From DSBG01 sp049975365 (GTDB lineage Bacteria; Desulfobacterota; Desulfomonilia; UBA1062): a DNA stretch of 8,704 nucleotides. The notes below the pieces were generated by a model. It did no database searches. It saw only the letters and a program-made list of their open reading frames with translations, and was not told where the DNA came from. Positions within the stretch are counted from its first letter, which is position 1; the number at the start of each line of letters is the position of its first letter. Where the stretch lies: the NCBI GenBank assembly GCA_049975365.1, contig JBNGDS010000098.1:1-8704 (forward strand). Reading direction: 5' to 3'. Both the position numbers and the translations under genes were made by a program. Below, piece after piece: positions 1-5,400 of this stretch.

Positions 1-194
1 CGTTGAAGATGTCCGAGTCACCCTGCGGTATTCGGAACTACGGTCCGTTTTTGGGCGAGCACAACAAGAGCGTGCTCAAGGAAGAGCTTGGGCATTCAGA
101 CGAGTACATCGAGACCCTGTACGCCGAAGACGTCCTCTACCACGAGGAGGCAGTCGACAGGCTCCCCGAAGAACTGAAGAAGATAAAGGTGTAA
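1..194 (+). CDS. CaiB/BaiF family (class III) CoA-transferase, C-terminal fragment
   Basis: This is the last ~63 codons of a gene that enters from the left edge of the window, in the frame that ends at TAA 192-194. The tail reads LKMSESP...GPFLGEHNKSVLKEELG, followed by an acidic helix with a tyrosine (SDEYIETLYAEDVL). That is the usual C-terminal signature of class III (CaiB/BaiF) CoA-transferases, where a 'P.LGEHN..VL.E.LG.S..EI..L...GV' segment closes the protein. Such enzymes move CoA between acyl-CoA donors and free acids in the cytoplasm, and anaerobes use them to activate aromatic, carnitine-like or dicarboxylic acids. The catalytic Asp lies upstream, outside the window, so the substrate cannot be inferred. 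The TTG at position 3 is an internal codon, not the start. The family call is confident, the specific reaction unknown. Confidence 0.8.
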   Translation, partial: LKMSESPCGIRNYGPFLGEHNKSVLKEELGHSDEYIETLYAEDVLYHEEAVDRLPEELKKIKV

Positions 195-207
195 GGCAGC
201 ACTGGAT

Positions 208-234
208 GGTGATCTCCTGAACCGGGAGATCACC
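208..234 (+). other. 10-bp perfect hairpin between CoA-transferase gene and next gene
   Basis: GGTGATCTCC (208-217) pairs perfectly with GGAGATCACC (225-234) around a 7-base loop. No T-run follows, so it is not a standard intrinsic terminator. The right arm contains the GGGAG that would be the Shine-Dalgarno for an ATG at 238, so folding would hide it. If translation of the next gene starts at 283 instead, the hairpin is an intergenic processing or stability element. Confidence 0.55.
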
Positions 235-282
235 TCCATGGAAAGAGCTCTACAGAAAATACAACTTCGAGCGAGGTGCGAG

Positions 283-1056
283 ATGCTGAAGTTTGAAAAC
301 TGGGATCTGATAAAGCGGAAGATCAGGCAGGATGACGTGGAAGACCTCGGGGTGCCCACGGGTGACATGGTCTGCAAGGCCATTGACGAAGGGAATTACG
401 AACTGGCCAAGGAGCTCACGAGATACGTCATCCCTGAGGGAAAAGGGTTGCATGACCTGTACTGCGACTGGTGCTACGATATATTCGACAAGGTCGCGAA
501 GAAGTACGGCGAAGAGGATCTCTACGAGCTCCTGAGGGCTACCCAGAGCACCTGGATGATGTATCGAACCTGGAAGGGCATGCAGAGAATGACCCCATTC
601 CAGAGGCTGTGCATAAATGCCGAGGTGTTCCGGGCGCACAGGTGTGGCCCGAGACAGCAGGGAGAGCTCACGATCATCGAGGAAGACGACAGGTACATCC
701 TCCAGGTTGACCCGTGCGGAAGCGGCGGACGAATGCGGCGCGGCGATGTCGTTGACGGAACCAAGTCACGGCTCGAGAAACCCTACACCTTCGGCGTAAC
801 GTCGAAGCCGTATTGGTGGAGCTGGAACAAGGCCGGTGTTCCGTACTATTGTCTCCATTGCGCCATGTGCGAGATCCTCATGATAGAATGGGGTGGGTGG
901 CCGATGCACGTGACCGCCTATGATCCGGATCCGCACAAGCCCTGCGCGTGGATTTTCTACAAGAGTCCGGAGCTGATGCCTGAAGAGTACTGGACCCGGT
1001 TGGGGTTCAAGAAACCCGAGAGCTTCGATGAAGTAAAGGGCGCTGAGAGGCTCTAG
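283..1056 (+). CDS. uncharacterised cysteine-rich protein (possible metal or Fe-S binding)
   Basis: I do not recognise a family. From ATG 283 the protein is 257 residues, with a mostly helical-looking N-terminal half (to ~105) and a C-terminal half rich in Cys, Trp and Tyr. Visible clusters are CDWC (61-64), DPCGSGG (143-149), a W/Y-rich run PYWWSWNKAGVPYYC (176-190) and CLHCAMC (190-196, a CxxCxxC). There are ten cysteines in all. There is no signal peptide or membrane helix, so it is probably cytoplasmic. ATG 283 is preferred over an in-frame ATG at 238: it has GAGGTG just upstream (273-278), and the 15 extra codons use A-ending, rare-looking codons (cta, ata, aga, cga) unlike the body. The gene lies 88 bases after the CoA-transferase gene on the same strand, so co-transcription is possible. 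The clustered cysteines suggest a zinc or iron-sulfur site, which is inference only. Confidence 0.75.
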   Translation: MLKFENWDLIKRKIRQDDVEDLGVPTGDMVCKAIDEGNYELAKELTRYVIPEGKGLHDLYCDWCYDIFDKVAKKYGEEDLYELLRATQSTWMMYRTWKGMQRMTPFQRLCINAEVFRAHRCGPRQQGELTIIEEDDRYILQVDPCGSGGRMRRGDVVDGTKSRLEKPYTFGVTSKPYWWSWNKAGVPYYCLHCAMCEILMIEWGGWPMHVTAYDPDPHKPCAWIFYKSPELMPEEYWTRLGFKKPESFDEVKGAERL

Positions 1057-1070
1057 GATTTCCCTCTCAG
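1043..1070 (+). other. stem-loop enclosing the stop codon of the cysteine-rich gene
   Basis: CTGAGAGG (1043-1050) and CCTCTCAG (1063-1070) form a perfect 8-bp stem around a 12-base loop that contains the TAG stop at 1054-1056. No T-run follows. It may slow 3' exonuclease decay or be chance. Confidence 0.35.
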
Positions 1071-1170
1071 TCTCAGGATCCACCAGGATGATGAGGATCG
1101 GACATGGAATTCAGTGAAGTGCATACCGACCGAATTGTTCTGAAAGAACCATATCCGAGATGGGCACGTG

Positions 1171-1207
1171 TGCGGGGCATTCATACGATGCCCCGCATTG
1201 ATTTCTC
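1171..1207 (+). terminator. terminator-like hairpin upstream of lipB
   Basis: TGCGGGGCAT (1171-1180) pairs perfectly with ATGCCCCGCA (1188-1197) around a 7-base loop. The sequence after it is T-rich but interrupted (TTGATTTCTCT), so it is a plausible but imperfect intrinsic terminator for the upstream transcript. It would insulate lipB from the cysteine-rich gene. Confidence 0.45.
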
Positions 1208-1239
1208 TGCATTCCGGGGATGTGGAGAACCCTCAGATA

Positions 1240-1248
1240 TGGTACACT
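1240..1248 (+). promoter_or_regulatory. candidate extended -10 promoter for lipBA
   Basis: TG-G-TACACT (1240-1248) resembles an extended -10 element (TGnTATAAT). Transcription would start near 1255, about 20 bases before the lipB ATG and after the terminator-like hairpin. No convincing -35 is visible, so the call is weak. Confidence 0.25.
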
Positions 1249-1275
1249 ACAACACATGGAGCAGAAGGATTTCCA

Positions 1276-2004
1276 ATGATTGCAGTAGACCTCGGTGTCA
1301 TTGACTATGAAACAGCACTGAGATACCAGTACACACTCCACGAAAAACGAGTCAATTCCCAGATTGACGACGTCATACTCCTTCTCGAGCATACCCCGAT
1401 CATCACCATAGGCAGAAGCGGTACCGAACAGGATCTCCTCGTATCCGAAGACGAGCTCGCAAAACGGCACATACCGGTAAAACACCTGGGAAGAGGCGGG
1501 AAGATCACCTGTCACTATCCGGGTCAGTTTGTCGCCTATCCGATCATGGATCTGAAGGCGTACTCGCTGGATATCCCGGAATTTGTGTACAATCTCGAAG
1601 AAGTCATTCTCGCAACCCTTGCCGACTTCGGGGTCATTGGAGAGCGGATTGAAAAGCTGCGGGGGATCTTCGTGAATGGAAACAAGATTGCTGCCATCGG
1701 GGTGGAGATCAGGCAGGGTGTGAGCATGCACGGCATTTCCCTCAATGTCTTCGAGGAAACGGGCATGTACGAGTATTTCGTCCCGTGCGGAATCACGGAT
1801 CACGGAATCGAGTTTCTCGAACGCTCTACCCCCCAGGGAGCACAGGTTTCCATGCTGGGGGTGAAGAGCATATTCCTGTCGCACTTCACAAGGATATTTG
1901 ATCACCCCGACACAGAGATGCTCTCAGTGCAGGAATTCGAAGAACGAGCTGTGATGAATGGTGATGATCCGATGAAGACAGGCACCGGCACCACCCGGAG
2001 GTGA
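1276..2004 (+). CDS. lipB: lipoyl(octanoyl) transferase LipB
   Basis: LipB moves the octanoyl group from octanoyl-ACP to the lipoyl domains of 2-oxoacid dehydrogenases or to glycine-cleavage protein H, in the cytoplasm. The 242-residue protein shows the family signatures: RGGKITCHYPGQ (73-84) matches RGG.VT.HGPGQ, NGNKIAAIG (134-142) carries the catalytic Lys137, and the conserved FVPCGI (168-173) carries the catalytic Cys171. The start at ATG 1276 is chosen because AGAAGGA lies 6 bases upstream and the protein then begins MIAVDLGVIDYETAL, the normal LipB N-terminus. An in-frame ATG at 1168 would add 36 unrelated residues and run through the hairpin. The last ~20 residues after FEE look like a non-conserved extension. 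The stop lies inside the lipA ribosome binding site, so the two genes are translationally coupled. Confidence 0.93.
   Translation: MIAVDLGVIDYETALRYQYTLHEKRVNSQIDDVILLLEHTPIITIGRSGTEQDLLVSEDELAKRHIPVKHLGRGGKITCHYPGQFVAYPIMDLKAYSLDIPEFVYNLEEVILATLADFGVIGERIEKLRGIFVNGNKIAAIGVEIRQGVSMHGISLNVFEETGMYEYFVPCGITDHGIEFLERSTPQGAQVSMLGVKSIFLSHFTRIFDHPDTEMLSVQEFEERAVMNGDDPMKTGTGTTRR
1997..2004 (+). promoter_or_regulatory. lipA ribosome binding site overlapping the lipB stop
   Basis: GGAGGTGA at 1997-2004 is a near-perfect Shine-Dalgarno and contains the lipB TGA (2002-2004). It directly abuts an ATG at 2005, which is too close to use, and lies 6 bases before the ATG at 2011. It therefore sets the lipA start at 2011 and couples the two genes. 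Confidence 0.7.
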
Positions 2005-2010
2005 ATGGAC

Positions 2011-2889
2011 ATGAGACAGAGGATCCTGGAAAAACCATCATGGCTCAGAAAGAAGCTGCCGCTGGACGAAACCACGAAGAAGGTGGAGGCAGGGCTGTCA
2101 TCCAGGAGACTGCACACGATCTGCCAGGAGGGGTGCTGCCCGAACCAGGGGGAGTGTTTTTCACGCGGTGAGGCGACATTTCTCGTCATGGGCAGGGTCT
2201 GTACGAGAAACTGCAGATTCTGTGCAGTGGAAAGCGGAAGGCCATCCACCCTTGATCCAGGCGAGCCGGACAGGCTTGCTGAAGAGGTCGCCGAACTGGG
2301 GTTGAAGTTCGTGGTGATCACCTCGGTGACCCGGGACGATCTCCCTGACGGCGGTGCATCCCACTTTGCCAGGGTCATCCACTCGGTGAGAAGGCACTGT
2401 CCCGGTGTGGGCATCGAGGTGTTGATCCCTGACTTCAAAGGCTCGTCCCAGGCCCTGAGAACGGTAATCGAGGCCTCTCCCGACGTGCTCAATCACAATG
2501 TGGAAACCATTGCCCGCCTGTACCCCGACGTTCGTCCCCAGGCAGACTATCACCAGTCCCTGAATGTGCTGAGACGGGCGAAGGAGATGGATCCGGCAAC
2601 GATTACGAAATCAGGGTTCATGGTCGGCCTGGGTGAGAGAGGTGAGGAGATTCTTGATCTCATGGACGATCTCAGGGATGCAGGGTGTGACATCCTCACC
2701 ATCGGCCAGTACCTGCAGCCAAGCGTGGATCATTTTCCGGTCCAGGAATACGTTCATCCGGATATCTTTGCTGGGTATGCCCAAGAAGCCGAAGACAAAG
2801 GGTTTCTGGGTGTAGTGTCATCCCCCTTTGTCCGCAGCTCCTACAAGGCAGGAGAACTCTTCCGGAGGGTTGCCTCCTCGCGCTCCTGA
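2011..2889 (+). CDS. lipA: lipoyl synthase LipA (radical SAM)
   Basis: LipA inserts two sulfur atoms into protein-bound octanoyl groups to make lipoate, using two [4Fe-4S] clusters and S-adenosylmethionine. The 292-residue protein shows all diagnostic ligands. The auxiliary cluster motif C-x4-C-x5-C is Cys38, Cys43 and Cys49, within CQEGCCPNQGEC. The radical-SAM motif CxxxCxxC is Cys64, Cys68 and Cys71 (CTRNCRFC). The C-terminal RSSY (in FVRSSYKAGE) carries the serine that ligates the auxiliary cluster. VITSVTRDDLPDGGASHFA, HNVET and KSGFMVGLGE are further LipA hallmarks. Length is normal. The start at 2011 is set by the Shine-Dalgarno that overlaps the lipB stop; ATG 2005, two codons earlier, has no usable spacing. 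With lipB it completes the endogenous lipoylation pathway. A strong terminator follows within 30 bases. Confidence 0.96.
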   Translation: MRQRILEKPSWLRKKLPLDETTKKVEAGLSSRRLHTICQEGCCPNQGECFSRGEATFLVMGRVCTRNCRFCAVESGRPSTLDPGEPDRLAEEVAELGLKFVVITSVTRDDLPDGGASHFARVIHSVRRHCPGVGIEVLIPDFKGSSQALRTVIEASPDVLNHNVETIARLYPDVRPQADYHQSLNVLRRAKEMDPATITKSGFMVGLGERGEEILDLMDDLRDAGCDILTIGQYLQPSVDHFPVQEYVHPDIFAGYAQEAEDKGFLGVVSSPFVRSSYKAGELFRRVASSRS

Positions 2890-2916
2890 ATCAAATCGAT
2901 TGTTCATCTTCTCATA

Positions 2917-2948
2917 AAAAAAGCCGGGGTCGAAACCCCGGCTTTTTT
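2917..2948. terminator. bidirectional intrinsic terminator between lipA and porin gene
   Basis: AAAAAAGCCGGGGT (2917-2930) pairs with ACCCCGGCTTTTTT (2935-2948) around a CGAA tetraloop. The GC-rich 8-bp core is flanked by A-run and T-run, so it works on both strands. It terminates lipBA rightward and the porin transcript leftward. Confidence 0.92.
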
Positions 2949-2968
2949 CCGTACTGGAACCTACTCGC

Positions 2969-4069
2969 TTAGAAGTTGATCTGCCACTTGGCGCCGAAGT
3001 AGGTGGTATCCTTGTCTTCGTCTTCACCGTCATCGCCGTCGCCGTAGTCGAGCACGCCGACTTCAGGAACGAAGAAGAACCCGCCGTAGACCGGGACCGT
3101 CACGTTGAGGTAGTAGGACATGGCGGTGTCTGTCTCGGCATCGCTGACATCCAACTCAGAGGACACATAGCCGAAGCCTGCCTCGACCGTGTACTTGTCG
3201 AGCTTCGCCCCAGCAATGAGGGAGAAGCCGAGGTTGTCCTCGTCCACCAGGTCGCCTGCTGCATCAAAGAATGCGCCATCTGCATCGGTGTGGGCAAGAC
3301 CGAAGTTCTTTGCGTTCTGGGCCATGTAGACCTGTGCATTGATGTATGCAACATCGAGCTTGACTCCGCCGCCAACACCCACTGCCCAGGCGTTCACGGT
3401 CTCATCGCCGACATCGATTGAGCTGACTACAACATCCTCGATCTTGAAGGTGCTGAATCCGCCGAACACGTCAGCGAAGAACATGTCCTGTGCCAGGTGG
3501 TACCGGGCTTCCAGCTTCGGAAGGAGCACGTCCACGTCGCCAGTGGTTGCATTCAGCTTTGAGGAAGCCTTGTTCTCAACGAATGCAATCTCGAGGCCCT
3601 TCATCATGATCTTGACCTGGGGGACCCTGCCACCGTAGATCTGGCCCCAGCCGAGCAGGTCATTGTCACCGAGGTAGACCTGGTTGCTGTAGAACATGCT
3701 TCCAAGGGGGGTGTAGTCCTGACCGAAGAGAATCGTGCCGGTGCCGAAATTGTAGGTGCCGTAGAGCAGCCTGAGATTGACTCCGGTTCCATATTCGAAC
3801 CGTCCAGAGATCTTGTCCTTGGTCACGCGTGCGCCAATTCGGCCATTCCCCTGCAGGGCCCAGGTGGTGCCTGCATCATCGGTGTCGGCATCGAGGTTTG
3901 AATCCTCATAGAAGGTCGTCATGCGCGCACTGCCATAGAACGTCCAGCACCCGATGGTCTCTTCCAATGCCTTGATCCGCTCTTCAACTGTCTGCTCAGC
4001 TGCTGAAATAGGAGCGGTGAAGACAAAGACCAAACCAACCGCCAACAGAAAGACCAGTAATTTCCTCAT
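2969..4069 (-). CDS. outer-membrane beta-barrel porin-like protein
   Basis: The 366-residue protein begins with a clear Sec signal peptide (MRKLLVFLLAVGLVFVFTAPISA, cleavage near residues 23-24). A short charged helix follows (EQTVEERIKALEETIG, possibly a small coiled coil). The rest is alternating amphipathic strands rich in Tyr, Phe and Gly, and it ends in ...YFGAKWQINF. The terminal Phe on an aromatic-rich last strand is the usual BAM-recognition signature of outer-membrane barrels. The family is most likely a general or substrate-selective porin, as is common in deltaproteobacteria; I cannot assign a named porin. Near the C-terminus is a highly acidic segment (residues 341-354, ten of fourteen Asp or Glu), probably a surface loop. 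The start is supported by GAGGAGGAA (4077-4085) 7-9 bases upstream. A sigma-54 promoter-like site lies ~210 bases upstream, matching those of the USP and TRAP genes, so it may be the outer-membrane step of the same uptake route. Confidence 0.85.
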   Translation of the reverse strand: MRKLLVFLLAVGLVFVFTAPISAAEQTVEERIKALEETIGCWTFYGSARMTTFYEDSNLDADTDDAGTTWALQGNGRIGARVTKDKISGRFEYGTGVNLRLLYGTYNFGTGTILFGQDYTPLGSMFYSNQVYLGDNDLLGWGQIYGGRVPQVKIMMKGLEIAFVENKASSKLNATTGDVDVLLPKLEARYHLAQDMFFADVFGGFSTFKIEDVVVSSIDVGDETVNAWAVGVGGGVKLDVAYINAQVYMAQNAKNFGLAHTDADGAFFDAAGDLVDEDNLGFSLIAGAKLDKYTVEAGFGYVSSELDVSDAETDTAMSYYLNVTVPVYGGFFFVPEVGVLDYGDGDDGEDEDKDTTYFGAKWQINF

Positions 4070-4076
4070 ACTTTAA

Positions 4077-4085
4077 TTCCTCCTC
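4077..4085 (-). promoter_or_regulatory. strong ribosome binding site of the porin gene
   Basis: On the minus strand GAGGAGGAA precedes the porin ATG (4069-4067) with normal spacing, as expected for an abundant outer-membrane protein. Confidence 0.7.
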
Positions 4086-4130
4086 TTAAGTGTTTTCTTT
4101 TCTTGCCTTGTCGTGCTATCCGGTTCCCTA

Positions 4131-4159
4131 TTGGTAAATCAATAAGGAAAGAATGTCAA
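4131..4159 (-). promoter_or_regulatory. weak candidate sigma-70 promoter of the porin gene
   Basis: On the minus strand a perfect TTGACA (4159-4154) is followed after 17 bases by TACCAA (4136-4131), a poor -10 that matches three of six positions. It could give basal porin expression downstream of the sigma-54 site. The -10 is weak. Confidence 0.25.
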
Positions 4160-4280
4160 TGTCAGATAGATGCTTTCTATGCCTGGATTTCATCGGTGCA
4201 CTATCCCTCATGAGATCAGTTGGAACCCCGCAGTATGAATCCTCCAAACGCAGTTATATACATAGTGCCGCTTAGTGTAG

Positions 4281-4297
4281 AGCAAACTTCGTACCAA
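4281..4297 (-). promoter_or_regulatory. sigma-54 (-24/-12) promoter of the porin gene
   Basis: On the minus strand the site reads TTGGTACGAAGTTTGCT. Against the RpoN consensus YTGGCACGRNNNTTGCW the only mismatch is T for C after GG. GG and GC are separated by exactly 10 bases. The predicted start is near 4270, giving a ~200-base leader. The same TGGTA-N6-TTGCT form recurs upstream of the USP and TRAP genes. Confidence 0.75.
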
Positions 4298-4313
4298 TTT
4301 TTCGAGATGAGAA

Positions 4314-4336
4314 ACATCATATACTATCAATGATGT
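4314..4336. repeat. inverted repeat just upstream of the porin sigma-54 site
   Basis: ACATCAT (4314-4320) and ATGATGT (4330-4336) form a perfect 7-9-7 inverted repeat, ending 17 bases upstream of the -24 element in the porin direction. It could be a DNA-bending or regulator site. Confidence 0.35.
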
Positions 4337-4370
4337 ATGTTCCTCTGGGTGCGATTCGATCATGAAGACC

Positions 4371-4434
4371 TGTCAGGAATTGACACAGGTGTGTCGTAAA
4401 TTCAAAACAACTTTCTCGATACGGCTGCACCGTA
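4371..4434. repeat. cluster of inverted repeats, candidate enhancer sites for the porin promoter
   Basis: Three perfect inverted repeats lie 100-165 bases upstream of the predicted porin start: TGTCA-N5-TGACA (4371-4385), GACACA-GG-TGTGTC (4382-4395) and TACGG-N5-CCGTA (4420-4434). The distance is typical of upstream activating sites of sigma-54 enhancer-binding proteins. Which of them, if any, is bound cannot be told from one sequence. Confidence 0.35.
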
Positions 4435-4567
4435 GTGGACAACGCCGTGGACAGCAGCCTGGTCCAGAGGGTGAAGAACCGAGAGAGAGTGTTCGCCCTG
4501 TACATGCATGCATGTCGTGAGATCACTCTGCCTGGCTCCCCCTCACAGTGAGAATGAATGCTTCTGA

Positions 4568-5005
4568 TCAACTCTTGACCACGAAGACCGGGATGGTCTT
4601 GTCCCTGTGCAACACGCCGTAGGAGACGCTCCCGAACACGGAGCCGCCGAGCCCTGTCCTTCCCTTGGACCCGATGACGATGAGACCTGCCTCCGACGAT
4701 TCTGCGAGCTTGATGATCTCGTCCACCGGGTGTCCGATCTTGAGGTGTTTTTCACACGGGATGGAGTTCTCCTTGCAGAGTTCCTCCTTGGCATCAAGGT
4801 AGCCCTGGGCCTCCTCCATGATCTTGTCATACACGTGCTTCGCGATTTCCTTTGGCGTTGCGATCACGTTCCGGAAGGCGGAAAAGTCCACCACGTGGAT
4901 CAGCAGGATTGTGGACCCGCATTTTTCTGCCAGTTCTATGGCATAATCAGCCGCCTTCTTGGACGGTTCCGACCCATCCACACCCAGGATAATCTTTGAG
5001 AACAT
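4568..5005 (-). CDS. universal stress protein (UspA family, ATP-binding type)
   Basis: The 145-residue single-domain protein begins MFSKIILGVDGSEPSKKAADYAIELA, the standard UspA first strand with the conserved Asp10 and Ser12. It ends with the nucleotide-binding signature G-x2-G-x9-G-S (Gly112, Gly115, Gly125, Ser126) and the last strand IPVFVVKS. Presence of the motif indicates the ATP-binding class (MJ0577-like) rather than the UspA class that lacks ATP binding. The frame is open much further upstream, but AAGGAGGT (minus strand, 5017-5010) sits just before ATG 5005-5003 and the domain begins there, which fixes the start. It is cytoplasmic. It is divergent from a TRAP operon, and its sigma-54 promoter is of the same type. 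In Halomonas the USP TeaD regulates the TRAP transporter TeaABC, so a role in tuning this transporter is a reasonable inference. A structured leader precedes it. Confidence 0.93.
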   Translation of the reverse strand: MFSKIILGVDGSEPSKKAADYAIELAEKCGSTILLIHVVDFSAFRNVIATPKEIAKHVYDKIMEEAQGYLDAKEELCKENSIPCEKHLKIGHPVDEIIKLAESSEAGLIVIGSKGRTGLGGSVFGSVSYGVLHRDKTIPVFVVKS

Positions 5006-5053
5006 GTCAACCTCCTTCCAAGGATGTGCTCTTTCTTTCCCTGTATAATAATA

Positions 5054-5129
5054 GAAAAAGCCGCAGAGACCAGATGAATCCCGCATGAGTCTGAACAGGA
5101 AGAACCAGAGCCACCACCAATCTGCGGCT
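5054..5129 (-). ncRNA. possible structured leader RNA or attenuator of the USP gene
   Basis: On the minus strand AGCCGCAGA (5129-5121) can pair perfectly with TCTGCGGCT (5067-5059), closing a 53-base loop. A run of five T follows, counting the last base of the stem (5059-5055), then CTATTATT. The predicted sigma-54 transcription start (~5130) falls right at the first base of the stem. The RNA could therefore be a leader with a conditional terminator or a ~75-base small RNA. Inside the loop I see only short pairings such as CAGA/TCTG. It matches no riboswitch class I recognise. Confidence 0.35.
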
Positions 5130-5140
5130 GTTGGGTCAAA

Positions 5141-5157
5141 AGCAAGTTGTGTACCAC
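5141..5157 (-). promoter_or_regulatory. sigma-54 (-24/-12) promoter of the USP gene
   Basis: On the minus strand the site reads GTGGTACACAACTTGCT. It has TGG, exactly 10 bases between GG and GC, and TTGCT, so it fits the RpoN consensus at the key positions. The predicted start is near 5130, about 125 bases before the USP ATG. It shares TGGTA-N6-TTGCT with the porin and TRAP sites. Confidence 0.6.
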
Positions 5158-5179
5158 CTTTTTCGATCTTCGCCGGGCT

Positions 5180-5200
5180 CCTGAAAAAAGTAGTTTCAGG
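5180..5200. repeat. inverted repeat in the divergent regulatory region
   Basis: CCTGAAA (5180-5186) and TTTCAGG (5194-5200) form a perfect 7-7-7 inverted repeat, about 60 bases upstream of the predicted USP start and ~240 from the TRAP start. It may be a protein binding site. Confidence 0.35.
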
Positions 5201-5201
5201 C

Positions 5202-5229
5202 TTGAATTTAGCTATGATGAGTGTATTAT
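5202..5229 (+). promoter_or_regulatory. weak candidate sigma-70 promoter
   Basis: TTGAAT (5202-5207), a 16-base spacer and TATTAT (5224-5229) resemble a sigma-70 promoter reading towards the TRAP operon, ~265 bases from dctP. It could give a low basal level or be chance in an AT-rich stretch. Confidence 0.25.
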
Positions 5230-5293
5230 GCGACGGATACGGGAAAGGGGGGCACATGTATGCGTCATGACCTGTATTGTCCCAGAACAGAAC

Positions 5294-5324
5294 GTTGCGT
5301 TTCATTCTGCAACACTTTTCGTGT
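5294..5324. repeat. inverted repeats, candidate shared enhancer site
   Basis: GTTGC-N10-GCAAC (5294-5313) overlaps ACAC-N5-GTGT (5312-5324). The first repeat is centred ~125 bases from the predicted TRAP start and ~173 from the predicted USP start, within the normal enhancer range for both divergent sigma-54 promoters. Confidence 0.35.
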
Positions 5325-5400
5325 CCCATCATAAAGCAGGCTGTCAGTGAAATCCTACAACTCTATGATATCCCGGCTGATTCAGCAGGTGAGACATAGT

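Larger units (their letters stand above)
4070..4567. other. 498-base intergenic region upstream of the porin gene
   Basis: No convincing gene is present. The part next to the porin gene holds its ribosome binding site, a weak sigma-70 candidate and a ~200-base untranslated leader after the sigma-54 site at 4281-4297. Beyond that, 4314-4434 carries several inverted repeats that could bind an activator. Positions 4387-4551 hold a plus-strand open stretch with coding-like codon choice but no good start. A perfect 14-base palindrome lies at 4502-4515. I see no intrinsic terminator for the USP gene at its 3' end. Confidence 0.6.

Noticed and set aside
1158..1176. GGGCACGTGTGCGGGGC as another sigma-54 site before lipB
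   Set aside because: GG and GC are not 10 bases apart, and lipBA is a housekeeping operon.
1168..1275. Upstream ATG that would lengthen LipB by 36 residues
   Set aside because: The extension does not look like LipB and runs through the terminator-like hairpin. ATG 1276 has AGAAGGA at the right distance.
1104..1304. Small plus-strand open frame between the cysteine-rich gene and lipB
   Set aside because: Although it has GAGGAT before its ATG, it overlaps the lipB start out of frame, crosses the hairpin and shows no coding-like codon choice or family.
1111..1905. Minus-strand open frame opposite lipB
   Set aside because: No recognisable domain and no ribosome binding site. LipB on the plus strand has its catalytic residues and a good start.
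4317..4571. Minus-strand 84-codon open frame downstream of the USP gene
   Set aside because: No ribosome binding site, no domain, and it overlaps the USP stop and the inverted-repeat region.
5006..5332. N-terminal extension of the USP frame
   Set aside because: It covers the promoter and leader. The USP domain starts at 5005 behind a strong ribosome binding site.
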